NCBI GenBank assembly: GCA_030146505.1
Contig: JASLCO010000393.1
Span: 1 to 8,008, forward strand
DNA from: Moraxellaceae bacterium
GTDB lineage: Bacteria; Pseudomonadota; Gammaproteobacteria; Pseudomonadales; Moraxellaceae
DNA length: 8,008 nt
Direction: 5' to 3'
The number at the start of each line of letters is the position of its first letter. The stretch's first letter is position 1. Made by a program: the position numbers and the translations under genes. This document shows, one piece after another, positions 1-5,324 of the stretch. The notes under the pieces were generated by a model that saw only the letters and a program-made list of their open reading frames with translations, made no database searches and was not told the DNA's origin.

Positions 1-1
1 C

Positions 2-1027
2 TGGATCCCCAACAACGCGCGTCCGCCGATCCAGGCACGACGGTTCGTGCAGAACGGCAAGCAGCCCGACGCCGAGCTGATGGCCGAGCTCGCGCTGCAG
101 GCGAACCTCGGCGGCCGGTGGCTCACGCAGGAGATCGCGCGCTTCGGCACAAACGTCGACGCAGTGCCGACCGCTGGCACGGCCTACGGCTGGCGCGCGC
201 AGTGGCATAGCTCGCCATTCGCGTATCGCGTCGTCGTGATGTTCCTCTGCACGCGCCAGGACACGCCGTCGGCAGATCCGTACGTGCAGCTCGTCGTCAA
301 GAACACGTCAGGCACCACGATCGGCCAGTGCGCGTTTCACTTCGGCTATTCGGCGACTGCGCCCGCGGTCGCGCCGAACGAGTGGGGCAGCGCGACGCTC
401 ACACTGATGCAGCCCAGCGTGAACCTGCCCGCGAACATCCCTCCGGATACCGACCTTCGCCTCGAGGTCGTGCAGAGCGGCTCGAGGTGCATCTCGTGCT
501 GCGTGTACGAGGTGTCGCGCCAACCGACGACCGCGAACGGCTACGCGGCACAAGACTTCGGCGCGTTCTCGCCGATCCTGTCGACGGATCGCGCCGACGC
601 TGCGACGGTCGCGACCGGCGTGTGGAAGCACGGCGCAGCCAAGCTGTGGAGCTGCGCCAATGGGATCGTCGCGTATGCAGCAACGACCCCGCGCAACGTC
701 ATCGATCGGACGTCGACGACGGTCTCGACGAGCACGCCAGGCGCGACGCTCGACCTGACCGAGCGCTCGACCAAGCGGCTCGCGGCTTCTGGCGTGCCGG
801 TGACAATGGCCGTCTACGGCCAGGCGACCACGAGCAATGGCTCCGTGACGCTCAAGAATTCGGCCGGAACCGCGTTGCTCACGGTAGCGGTCGGCACCTC
901 GGCCGGTTGGTACACGACCACTGGCTACTTGCCGGCGAGCGTGGCGAAGTACGATCTCCACGAGGCCGCGGGCGCAAGCGGCACGGTCACGACGCACGCG
1001 GTGTCGCTGTACCAGTACCTGACCTAG
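2..1027 (+). CDS. phage virion/tail-like beta-domain protein, 5'-truncated by window edge
   Basis: The reading frame is open and coding-like from the first bases of the window. A GTG at 47 could start it, but 15 in-frame codons before it (W-I-P-N-N-A-R-P-P...) suggest the true start lies upstream; 341 codons are visible. The protein is rich in Thr, Ser, Ala, Gly and Val with alternating beta-strand patterns and no enzyme motif. Two stretches resemble each other: visible residues about 75-171 (containing VQLVVKN-SGTT and LRLEVVQSG) and 266-339 (containing SVTLKN-SAGT and YDLHEAAGASG), suggesting a duplicated jelly-roll-like domain. A CISCC cluster sits at the end of the first. Its place just before a lysis cassette fits a tail, fibre or receptor-binding component, which is inferred from position and composition. 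It converges on a minus-strand gene and shares its stop codon bases. Confidence 0.7.
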   Translation, partial: WIPNNARPPIQARRFVQNGKQPDAELMAELALQANLGGRWLTQEIARFGTNVDAVPTAGTAYGWRAQWHSSPFAYRVVVMFLCTRQDTPSADPYVQLVVKNTSGTTIGQCAFHFGYSATAPAVAPNEWGSATLTLMQPSVNLPANIPPDTDLRLEVVQSGSRCISCCVYEVSRQPTTANGYAAQDFGAFSPILSTDRADAATVATGVWKHGAAKLWSCANGIVAYAATTPRNVIDRTSTTVSTSTPGATLDLTERSTKRLAASGVPVTMAVYGQATTSNGSVTLKNSAGTALLTVAVGTSAGWYTTTGYLPASVAKYDLHEAAGASGTVTTHAVSLYQYLT

Positions 1028-1329
1028 CAGTCGTGCCAGACCATCACGAGCGTTAGCCGATCATCGTTGAACAAGCGCTTCTGCTCGGGCAGGCAGGCTC
1101 CTCGCTGACCGTCGTACTCCACGACAAACGCCGGGCTTCTGCCTCCGCACTCTCCCTCCTTGATCACCGGCGGGCTTGCGGGTCCCGCTGCGCAACCGGT
1201 CTCGCAGAGCATCTCGCCTCGCCCGCCTGGGCTCCACAGCTGCAGGCAGTCGTCATAGGACATCACGTGCGGGTTCTTGGGGTCCGTGCAGCCCGCCATC
1301 GCCGCCATCAGCATCAACATCGTGCGCAT
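1024..1329 (-). CDS. small cysteine-rich lipoprotein (moron candidate 1)
   Basis: A 101-aa protein starting MRTMLMLMAAMAGC has a very short hydrophobic signal and a lipobox-like A-M-A-G-C with the modified Cys at residue 14. Residue +2 is Thr, not Asp, which in enterobacterial sorting would mean the outer membrane. The mature part has six more cysteines (28, 42, 46, 61, 79, 101), an even number compatible with three disulfides. The frame is open to 1395, but the ATG at 1329 puts the signal at the N-terminus. No good Shine-Dalgarno is visible. Codon use includes GGA, AGA, CTA and TTT, looser than in the neighbouring phage genes. It lies against the direction of the flanking phage genes and 32 bp behind a second lipoprotein. 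I do not recognise the family; periplasmic or surface cargo is inferred. Confidence 0.72.
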   Translation of the reverse strand: MRTMLMLMAAMAGCTDPKNPHVMSYDDCLQLWSPGGRGEMLCETGCAAGPASPPVIKEGECGGRSPAFVVEYDGQRGACLPEQKRLFNDDRLTLVMVWHDC

Positions 1330-1361
1330 GCCCGGAGAGTAAGGCCGGCCGGCCCCGCAGG

Positions 1362-1721
1362 CTACGGGGTGCGCTTCGTGCGGTAGAGCGTACACGGCCC
1401 GACCTGATCTCCGCGTTGCTTGAGCATCGCGGAGACGGCCCGGTCACGATCGCGCTCGCATGCGACCAGGGTCGGGAAGCAGTATTCTCGGTCGCTGCTC
1501 GCGATGGGCTCGTAGCAGGCGAAGACATCTAGCGGGACGCACTCAACCGCGTTGCCGTGGTCTCGCTCGCACGCTTCCTTGGTGTCCATCCGTATGCAAG
1601 GTGGTGGATCCTTCGCGTCCGTTCGCGGGCACCATGCAGGCCGGTGGCTCTCCTTAGTTGGTGCAGACGGTTCCCCTTTGCAGGCCGCCAATACCGCCGC
1701 CGCCAAGAGTAGATAGCGCAT
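1362..1721 (-). CDS. small cysteine-rich lipoprotein (moron candidate 2)
   Basis: A 119-aa protein starts MRYLLLAAAVLAAC: one Arg, a hydrophobic stretch and a good lipobox L-A-A-C with Cys at residue 14. Lys at +2 would favour outer-membrane sorting. The mature region carries eight further cysteines (31, 42, 51, 61, 69, 81, 88, 110), consistent with four disulfides. Spaced motifs such as KEACERD and LVACERDRD recur in it (residues about 48-54 and 86-93), hinting at a small internal repeat. The ATG at 1721 is preferred over an in-frame ATG at 1736 because it places the signal peptide at the terminus. It is probably co-transcribed with the lipoprotein gene 32 bp downstream. Small Cys-rich lipoproteins are common in predatory and soil delta-type proteobacteria; lysogenic conversion or superinfection exclusion is possible but unproven. 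Confidence 0.78.
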   Translation of the reverse strand: MRYLLLAAAVLAACKGEPSAPTKESHRPAWCPRTDAKDPPPCIRMDTKEACERDHGNAVECVPLDVFACYEPIASSDREYCFPTLVACERDRDRAVSAMLKQRGDQVGPCTLYRTKRTP

Positions 1722-1793
1722 CGCCCGATGGTACACGCGCCCCTCGCAAATCTAGGCCGCTAGCGTCGCGCCGCCGCACCCTCGGGGCCGTAG
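1722..1793. promoter_or_regulatory. divergent intergenic region between lipoprotein genes and lysis cassette
   Basis: These 72 bases separate the minus-strand lipoprotein start from the plus-strand start at 1794, so a promoter for the lipoproteins is expected here, and possibly one for the lysis genes. It holds the only AT-richer patch nearby (around 1747-1754). No convincing -35/-10 pair can be named: minus-strand hexamers such as TAGATT and TACCAT are weak -10 look-alikes without a matching -35. Confidence 0.35.
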
Positions 1794-2162
1794 ATGACCA
1801 CCGAGGCATGGCTCGCGCTCGTTGTTGGGAGCGGCGGCGCGTTCGCGACCGTCCGCCACATCGTGAGCGAGTGGCGCAAGTCGCGGCGTGAAGTCGCAGA
1901 GATCCAACGCCAGCAGACCGAGCACCTCCTCGAGATGCGCGTGATGATGGAGGCCGAGACCGAGCAGTCGAGGCGCCGCGACGTCCGCCGCAAGCAAGAG
2001 ACCACGCCGCCCCGCGGTCTCCAGCTGCAGCCTGTTCCGGTTGGTGAGTTCGACGTCGAAGACACCACCGACATCCACGAGCTGCGCGAGCTCAAGCGCC
2101 GCGAGCTCTCGCGCGGGCTGCGCGCGCCGCGCCCCGGCACTCACCACGACAAGGAGCGCTGA
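1794..2162 (+). CDS. small one-TM phage protein, holin- or spanin-like candidate
   Basis: A 122-aa protein has one hydrophobic segment near its N-terminus (residues about 5-20, W-L-A-L-V-V-G-S-G-G-A-F). A strongly charged helical, coiled-coil-like stretch follows (about 24-66, rich in Arg, Glu and Gln), then a Pro/Arg-rich tail. Basic residues right after the membrane segment and an acidic N-terminus predict, by the positive-inside rule, N-out/C-in. That argues against a classical inner-membrane spanin and leaves a holin-like or membrane-anchored cytoplasmic role. It opens the cassette that ends in the endolysin. The endolysin has no clear cleavable signal peptide, so a holin is needed somewhere and this is the only membrane protein in the window apart from the lipoproteins. 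The start is the ATG at 1794 with only a weak upstream purine run. The function is inferred from position. Confidence 0.62.
   Translation: MTTEAWLALVVGSGGAFATVRHIVSEWRKSRREVAEIQRQQTEHLLEMRVMMEAETEQSRRRDVRRKQETTPPRGLQLQPVPVGEFDVEDTTDIHELRELKRRELSRGLRAPRPGTHHDKER
2151..2156 (+). promoter_or_regulatory. ribosome binding site AAGGAG for the gene at 2166
   Basis: AAGGAG lies nine bases before the ATG at 2166 and inside the last codons of the preceding gene. It fixes the start and implies coupled translation. Confidence 0.75.
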
Positions 2163-2165
2163 CGG

Positions 2166-2444
2166 ATGGCCACGATCACCGCGTACGAGCCCGACACGAT
2201 CGTCGTCGATGTCCACGAGGACCCAGAGCTGACCATGCAGGTGCATCACGACGACGGAGCCTGGCATCGGCGCACGCCGGACATCTCGATGACCGCGTGC
2301 GGGCTGCCGCTCTACCGCCTCGGCCAATCGCTCCGCGTCGAGACCTACGCCGGGCCGCAGCCGCTGTGTCGCACGTGCTTCACGCCGTTCGAACTCGCGA
2401 TTCACGACCAGCTCATGGACGAGCTGCGCAAACGAACCACCTAG
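2166..2444 (+). CDS. small Cys/His protein, possible zinc-binding phage protein
   Basis: A 92-aa soluble protein starts three bases after the previous stop, behind AAGGAG. Its centre carries possible metal ligands: His 28, 29 and 34, Cys 45 in T-A-C-G-L-P-L, and a C-x2-C pair at 68 and 71 in L-C-R-T-C-F-T-P-F. The arrangement of one Cys (or His plus Cys) followed about 20 residues later by C-x2-C is typical of small treble-clef or zinc-ribbon-like phage proteins. No signal peptide or membrane segment is present. Its place inside a lysis cassette does not reveal its job. I do not recognise a named family; zinc binding is inferred from Cys spacing alone. Confidence 0.72.
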   Translation: MATITAYEPDTIVVDVHEDPELTMQVHHDDGAWHRRTPDISMTACGLPLYRLGQSLRVETYAGPQPLCRTCFTPFELAIHDQLMDELRKRTT

Positions 2445-2450
2445 GAGACC
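2443..2450 (+). promoter_or_regulatory. ribosome binding site AGGAGACC for the gene at 2454
   Basis: AGGAG followed by ACC ends three bases before the ATG at 2454 and overlaps the stop codon of the preceding gene. The same octamer recurs before two minus-strand genes of this window, and a one-mismatch copy precedes a third. Confidence 0.8.
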
Positions 2451-2453
2451 AGC

Positions 2454-2900
2454 ATGCCGAAGAAAATGAACTCGTCGATTTTCGCCCTTACCCTCGTCTG
2501 TGCGCTGCTTGGCGCCGCGTGCTCCGGCGGCTGCGCTGGCGCGCAGGAACGCGCGGGCCGCGTCGCTGCCGACACGATCGATTGCCTCGCGCCCGCGGCC
2601 GCCGATGCCGTGGCGACGTTCGGCCCGGCGGTCGCGAACGTCGTGCGCAACGCGACCTCGCCCGATGGCTCCGTGGACTGGACGCCGATCAAGGACACCG
2701 CGCGCAGCCTCAAGACGCCGGCGGCGCAGTGCGTGCTCGCGTCGGTGATCGCCGAGGCGATGCGCCCGCCCAAGCCGCGCGCCGATGCGCCGATGTCCAG
2801 CCCGCTGCAGTGGGACCCGGTCTCGCTCGCTCGCGGCTGGGAGGAGCAGCGCGCGGCGTGGGGCGGGTCGCACTACCAGCTCGCCGGCGGTGTGCTGTGA
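2454..2900 (+). CDS. phage lipoprotein in lysis cassette (outer-membrane spanin candidate)
   Basis: A 148-aa protein starts MPKKMNSSIFALTLVCALLGAAC: a basic N-terminus, a hydrophobic core (9-21) and a probable lipobox ending at Cys 23, followed by Ser-Gly-Gly-Cys. The mature part is helical and Ala-rich, with two conserved-looking cysteines (in T-I-D-C-L and A-Q-C-V-L) and a Trp/Tyr-containing C-terminal tail. The start is fixed by AGGAGACC six bases after the AGGAG core. Its stop overlaps the GTG of the next gene in GTGA. A lipoprotein next to an endolysin is the classic position of an o-spanin. However, the length exceeds most o-spanins and no clean i-spanin partner is seen, so this role is a hypothesis. 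The lipoprotein call itself is firmer. Confidence 0.75.
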   Translation: MPKKMNSSIFALTLVCALLGAACSGGCAGAQERAGRVAADTIDCLAPAAADAVATFGPAVANVVRNATSPDGSVDWTPIKDTARSLKTPAAQCVLASVIAEAMRPPKPRADAPMSSPLQWDPVSLARGWEEQRAAWGGSHYQLAGGVL

Positions 2901-3241
2901 AGTTCCGCAAGAAGCCCGTCGTGATCGATGCATTGACCTTCGACGAGATGGTCGAACTCGGCCGCGCGTCGACGACGAACATCGTCAACGGTATGCCGTG
3001 GTCGTTCGAGATAAACGGTCGTGCAGTCACGCACGAGAACGACGACTGCTACCTCATCACGACGCTCGAAGGCACGCATCGCATGACCCGCGAGGACATG
3101 CTGATCATCGGCATTAAGGGCGAGGCGTACCCGTGCAAGCGGGACATCTTCGAGGCGACGTACCAGAGCGCCGACGAAGGCTCGCTGTGCGGGTGTCCCA
3201 TGTGCGAGCACCACACGTCGGCCCGCGAGGCGACGCGATGA
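2897..3241 (+). CDS. phage protein of the 'FRKKPVVIDA ... KGE-YPCK-DIFE-TY' family with Cys/His tail
   Basis: A 114-aa protein begins V-K-F-R-K-K-P-V-V-I-D-A and carries the hallmarks of a small family widespread in phages: a T-L-E-G-T-H-R-M middle (residues 56-63) and I-G-I-K-G-E-A-Y-P-C-K-R-D-I-F-E-A-T-Y near the end (71-89). The biochemical role of the family is not established to my knowledge. This copy has an extra tail with Cys 98, Cys 100, Cys 103, His 105 and His 106, which looks metal-binding and is not part of the usual core as I know it. The GTG start at 2897 overlaps the previous stop (GTGA), and the end overlaps the endolysin start (ATGA at 3238). Longer frames starting upstream of 2897 run through the preceding gene and are rejected. 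Confidence 0.85.
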   Translation: MKFRKKPVVIDALTFDEMVELGRASTTNIVNGMPWSFEINGRAVTHENDDCYLITTLEGTHRMTREDMLIIGIKGEAYPCKRDIFEATYQSADEGSLCGCPMCEHHTSAREATR

Positions 3242-4092
3242 CCCGCGGCGGCCTGCTGATCGCCGGCGTCGTGATCCCCGTCGAGGGTCTCGTGATCGAC
3301 AACCCCACCACGGCCTCGTGGTGTCGGCTCTCGTCGCGCGACTACGCCACGCGACGCTCGACGTGGATCCGTCAGATCATCCTGCACACGACGAAGGGCG
3401 CGTGGCCGCAGCACGTGCTCCCTGGCGCGGGCCCGAGCGGGCGCGACAAGCGCACGGCTGACTACTGGTACGACGACCCCGACGGCAAGCAGCAGAGCGC
3501 CGCGCAGCTCGTTGTCGACAGCGATGGCACCGTAGCGTGCCTCGGCGATCTCGCGCGGGTGGCGGCGTACCATGCGACCGCGAGCAACGACTGGTCGATC
3601 GGGATCGAGATCTACCAGGAGGCTGGCGGCGTCATCTACGAGGCGGCGCTCGCGTCGGCGGTGCGGCTCGTCGACGCGCTGTGCGAGCACCTCTCGATCC
3701 CGCGCCAGATCCCGACGGCGTACCGCGAGAGACCGCTCGGTCGCGGCCAGGTGCACCGCTACGCGGACCGCACCGACTACGACCTCAGCAACTGCGTGGG
3801 CGTGCTCGGCCACCGCGACAACACGACCAGTCGCGGCCGCGGGGATCCGGGCGATGAGATCTTCCGGTACCTCGAGTTCGCTGGCTACGAGCGCCTGGAC
3901 TTCGCGCGCGGCGAGGACCTCGACGTATGGCGCCGGCGCCAGCGCAAGCTCAACGCGATGGGGGCGAGCTATCCGCTGCCATTCCCAAAGCTCACGGTCG
4001 ACGGCATCGCCGGGCTCGGGACGATGCGCGCGCTCCGCGAGCACGGCTTCGCCAGCGGCCGCGAGCTCGACGCCGCGGTCGAGGCGCAGTGA
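3238..4092 (+). CDS. endolysin: N-acetylmuramoyl-L-alanine amidase (Amidase_2/PGRP fold) with C-terminal peptidoglycan-binding-like segment
   Basis: A 284-aa protein that should cut the amide bond between N-acetylmuramic acid and L-alanine in peptidoglycan. The amidase domain spans about residues 42-215. Likely zinc ligands are His 50 (I-I-L-H-T-T-K-G), His 192 (L-G-H-R-D) and Asp 203 (G-D-P-G). A-Y-H-A-T (His 112) and S-I-G-I-E-I (Glu 124) are other fold hallmarks. The C-terminal part (about 225-272) contains V-D-G-I-A-G-L-G-T-M-R-A-L, matching the D-G-x-x-G-x-x-T core of PG_binding_1 domains, here short. The first 40 residues have hydrophobic strands (G-L-L-I-A-G-V-V-I-P) but no signal-peptide layout, so export would need a holin. 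The start overlaps the previous stop (ATGA); the frame is open further upstream, but that stretch is out of phase with the upstream gene's protein. Confidence 0.93.
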   Translation: MTRGGLLIAGVVIPVEGLVIDNPTTASWCRLSSRDYATRRSTWIRQIILHTTKGAWPQHVLPGAGPSGRDKRTADYWYDDPDGKQQSAAQLVVDSDGTVACLGDLARVAAYHATASNDWSIGIEIYQEAGGVIYEAALASAVRLVDALCEHLSIPRQIPTAYRERPLGRGQVHRYADRTDYDLSNCVGVLGHRDNTTSRGRGDPGDEIFRYLEFAGYERLDFARGEDLDVWRRRQRKLNAMGASYPLPFPKLTVDGIAGLGTMRALREHGFASGRELDAAVEAQ

Positions 4093-4275
4093 GCGACGCG
4101 ACCACGCCGAGCGCGATTGCCGGCATACGGGGGGGCCGCTCTACCTCGTCGGTTCGGCCTCACGCGACGCTGGCGCGGCGGCGCGCCTGCGTGGCGCTTC
4201 GACTTCCAGTTCCAGTGCACGCTGTTCAGCGAGTTCGAGCCGCAGGAACGGCTTGCCCTCGCGCATGATCGGTAG
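4089..4275 (+). pseudogene. small coupled phage gene with apparent frameshift
   Basis: A GTG at 4089 overlaps the endolysin stop as GTGA, the same junction used at 2897. Its frame starts well (M-S-D-A-T-T-P-S-A-I-A-G-I-R), with G/C at most third positions. After the G7 run at 4129-4135 the frame loses third-position GC bias and becomes an Arg-rich shadow ending at 4268. From about 4147 the +1 frame takes over the bias and reads T-R-R-W-R-G-G-A-P-A-W-R-F-D-F-Q, then L-F-S-E-F-E-P-Q-E-R, stopping at 4275. A single gene of about 60 codons broken by an indel explains this best. A sequencing error in the G-run, a real lesion or programmed shifting are all possible. The +1 frame alone would need a TTG start at 4117. 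Function unknown. Confidence 0.5.
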
Positions 4276-4290
4276 GCCGTCGAACCGTGG

Positions 4291-4509
4291 CTAGCCGAGC
4301 TCGCGCTCGAGCGCGGCGCGGACGATGGCGCCAGCGCTCTCCTCGCGCTCGGTGACAGCGCGCATCAGTCGCTCGTGCAGCTCGATCGGCAGGCCAACCG
4401 AGAGCGTCGCGCGCTGCACGCGATCCTCGGGCGACTTGGGCGGTCGGCCGGCGCCCTTGCGTGCGCCGCCGCGGGCGGGCTTTTGCTTCGCGCGGACTCG
4501 TCTAGCCAC
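4291..4509 (-). CDS. ribbon-helix-helix DNA-binding protein with AT-hook-like N-terminus
   Basis: A 72-aa protein with a strand R-A-T-L-S-V-G-L (33-40), helix P-I-E-L-H-E-R-L-M-R-A-V (41-56) and helix S-A-G-A-I-V-R-A-A-L-E-R-E (58-71): a CopG/Arc-like RHH dimerisation and DNA-binding fold. The N-terminus is very basic and holds G-G-A-R-K-G-A-G-R-P-P-K, whose GRPPK resembles an AT-hook and is frequent before RHH or helix-turn-helix domains in phage proteins. The start is a GTG at 4509 that overlaps the upstream gene by 8 bp, so translation is probably coupled; this is the last gene of the minus-strand operon. RHH proteins commonly repress their own operons, making the palindromes at 5650-5731 natural targets, which is inference. 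An RHH antitoxin role is also possible, with the upstream 142-aa protein as partner. Confidence 0.82.
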   Translation of the reverse strand: MARRVRAKQKPARGGARKGAGRPPKSPEDRVQRATLSVGLPIELHERLMRAVTEREESAGAIVRAALERELG

Positions 4510-4930
4510 GGCGCCCTCCGACGTCGCGCGTGTGCGTCGCCGTGACGACCATCAGCTTGCCGTCGCGGCGCACGCGCGCGGTGATGTCGAGGCCCGTCGC
4601 GCGGGACTGCGCTCGCCACTTGTCGGGATCGGTCGCGCTCTGTTTTGCGTCGGCGAGCAGTTCGGTTAGTTCTCGCCGTGCCTCCTCATCGTCGTGGATG
4701 CGCTCGACGGCGCCGAATTCGCGGGCCGCGGCGAGCGTGACGTAGACGAGTCCAGCGTCAGCAAGCCGGCCGCCGCTTGCGCGCTTGCTCGAGTCCATCA
4801 CCTCACGCGCAAGCGCCTCAAGGTCATCGAGCTCGATGCCTCGGAGGAGGAGCGTGGGGTCGTATCCCTTGCGGCGCTGGTCGCCGATGCGGGCTCGGAG
4901 GGTCTCTGCTGTCTTGATCGGTGGTGCCAT
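4502..4930 (-). CDS. hypothetical 142-aa protein, partner of the RHH gene
   Basis: The ATG at 4930 follows AGGAGACC with seven bases between AGGAG and the start, so it is well supported. The protein is soluble, without signal or membrane segments. Residues 1-50 and 60-110 look helical and charged (L-L-L-R-G-I-E-L-D-D-L-E-A-L; D-D-E-E-A-R-R-E-L-T-E-L-L). Residues 113-133 form a likely beta-hairpin (I-T-A-R-V-R-R-D-G-K-L-M-V-V-T-A-T), and the end is Arg/Gly-rich. The gene overlaps the RHH gene by 8 bp, implying a stoichiometric link. I recognise no family or catalytic motif. Alternatives are a phage regulatory protein, or an unrecognised toxin in reversed toxin-antitoxin order; neither is shown by the sequence. 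Confidence 0.75.
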   Translation of the reverse strand: MAPPIKTAETLRARIGDQRRKGYDPTLLLRGIELDDLEALAREVMDSSKRASGGRLADAGLVYVTLAAAREFGAVERIHDDEEARRELTELLADAKQSATDPDKWRAQSRATGLDITARVRRDGKLMVVTATHTRDVGGRRG

Positions 4931-4934
4931 CTAT

Positions 4935-4942
4935 GGTCTCCT
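4935..4942 (-). promoter_or_regulatory. ribosome binding site AGGAGACC for the gene starting at 4930
   Basis: Minus-strand AGGAG then ACC, with seven bases between AGGAG and the ATG. It is identical to the sites at 2443 and 5638. Confidence 0.8.
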
Positions 4943-4948
4943 GGGTTT

Positions 4949-5027
4949 GTCGCTGCGGTCGGCTCCATTGAGGCGTTGTGAGGATGGGTGGCATTCCTAT
5001 CCCGTTCAGTTCTCCGGCCGCAGCGAC
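4949..5027 (-). repeat. long intercistronic inverted repeat (14-bp arms, one mismatch)
   Basis: GTCGCTGCGG at 4949-4958 is perfectly complementary to CCGCAGCGAC at 5018-5027. After one G-T position the pairing continues for three more bases (4960-4962 with 5014-5016), enclosing about 51 bases. On the transcribed strand the first arm starts within the stop codon of the 83-aa gene, and the second ends seven bases before the AGGAGACC site of the next gene. It could be an mRNA structure that separates expression of the two genes, or a DNA site. There is no T-run, so it is not a standard terminator. Confidence 0.6.
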
Positions 5028-5278
5028 TACCGTCGGAGCAGCGCTCGCGCGGCAGCCTCGGCGGCTGCGCAGATCGGCGCACCGACCACGATGGCGACCT
5101 CGCCGCGGTCGACGAGGACATCGCCGCTGCGCTCGCGCCGATACCAGGCCGCGCGATTGGCGTCGACCTGGCAGACGTACCGCGTGCGCCCCTCGCGGAC
5201 CTCGGCGTAGGCCGTCACGTCGTCGCCGTGGTCGACGAGATCGAGCTGAATGCTCGCGGCGAGGATGGGCAGCATCAC
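5027..5278 (-). CDS. hypothetical 83-aa protein
   Basis: The GTG at 5278 lies seven bases after a GGAG core in a GGAGACC site, the same spacing as at the genes on either side, so it is preferred over the ATG in the next codon (5275). The protein alternates short hydrophobic strands and acidic turns (I-Q-L-D-L-V-D-H-G-D-D-V-T-A-Y; Y-V-C-Q-V-D) and ends with a hydrophobic, Ala-rich helix after V-A-I-V-V-G-A-P-I-C. No signal peptide or known motif is seen. Third codon positions are strongly G/C, supporting a real gene. It is the second gene of the operon starting at 5633, 46 bp after the first, and is followed by a large inverted repeat. Function unknown. Confidence 0.72.
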   Translation of the reverse strand: MMLPILAASIQLDLVDHGDDVTAYAEVREGRTRYVCQVDANRAAWYRRERSGDVLVDRGEVAIVVGAPICAAAEAAARALLRR

Positions 5279-5282
5279 GCGA

Positions 5283-5289
5283 GGTCTCC
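5283..5289 (-). promoter_or_regulatory. ribosome binding site GGAGACC for the gene starting at 5278
   Basis: Minus-strand GGAGACC (preceded by C rather than A) with seven bases between GGAG and the GTG start; it decides GTG 5278 over ATG 5275. Confidence 0.7.
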
Positions 5290-5324
5290 GCGACCGAGGC
5301 GCGATCCCCAGGTGATGTAGCCGC

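Noticed and set aside
1329..1395. Upstream extension of the first lipoprotein to an ATG at 1395
   Set aside because: It would overlap the second lipoprotein gene and place 22 Pro/His/Gly residues before an otherwise terminal lipobox signal.
1722..1793. Definite promoters for the divergent lipoprotein and lysis genes
   Set aside because: Only isolated -10-like hexamers were found, with no paired -35 at proper spacing, so only the region is reported.
1752..2933. A 393-codon minus-strand frame opposite the lysis genes, and similar long frames opposite the endolysin (3049-4044) and the integrase (7215-7610)
   Set aside because: Arg/Ala/His-rich composition typical of antisense shadows in high-GC DNA. 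The plus-strand or integrase frames carry recognised motifs, ribosome sites and coupling.
3238..3290. Signal peptide at the N-terminus of the endolysin
   Set aside because: The hydrophobic run is broken by Pro and Glu, has no typical cleavage pattern, and is followed by V-I-D-N-P; it reads as a soluble strand region.
4302..4315. 14-bp perfect palindrome CGCGCTCGAGCGCG near the convergent gene ends, considered as a terminator
   Set aside because: It lies inside the last codons of the RHH gene (A-L-E-R-E-L), is easily produced by GC-rich Leu-Glu-Arg codons, and has no T-run in either direction.
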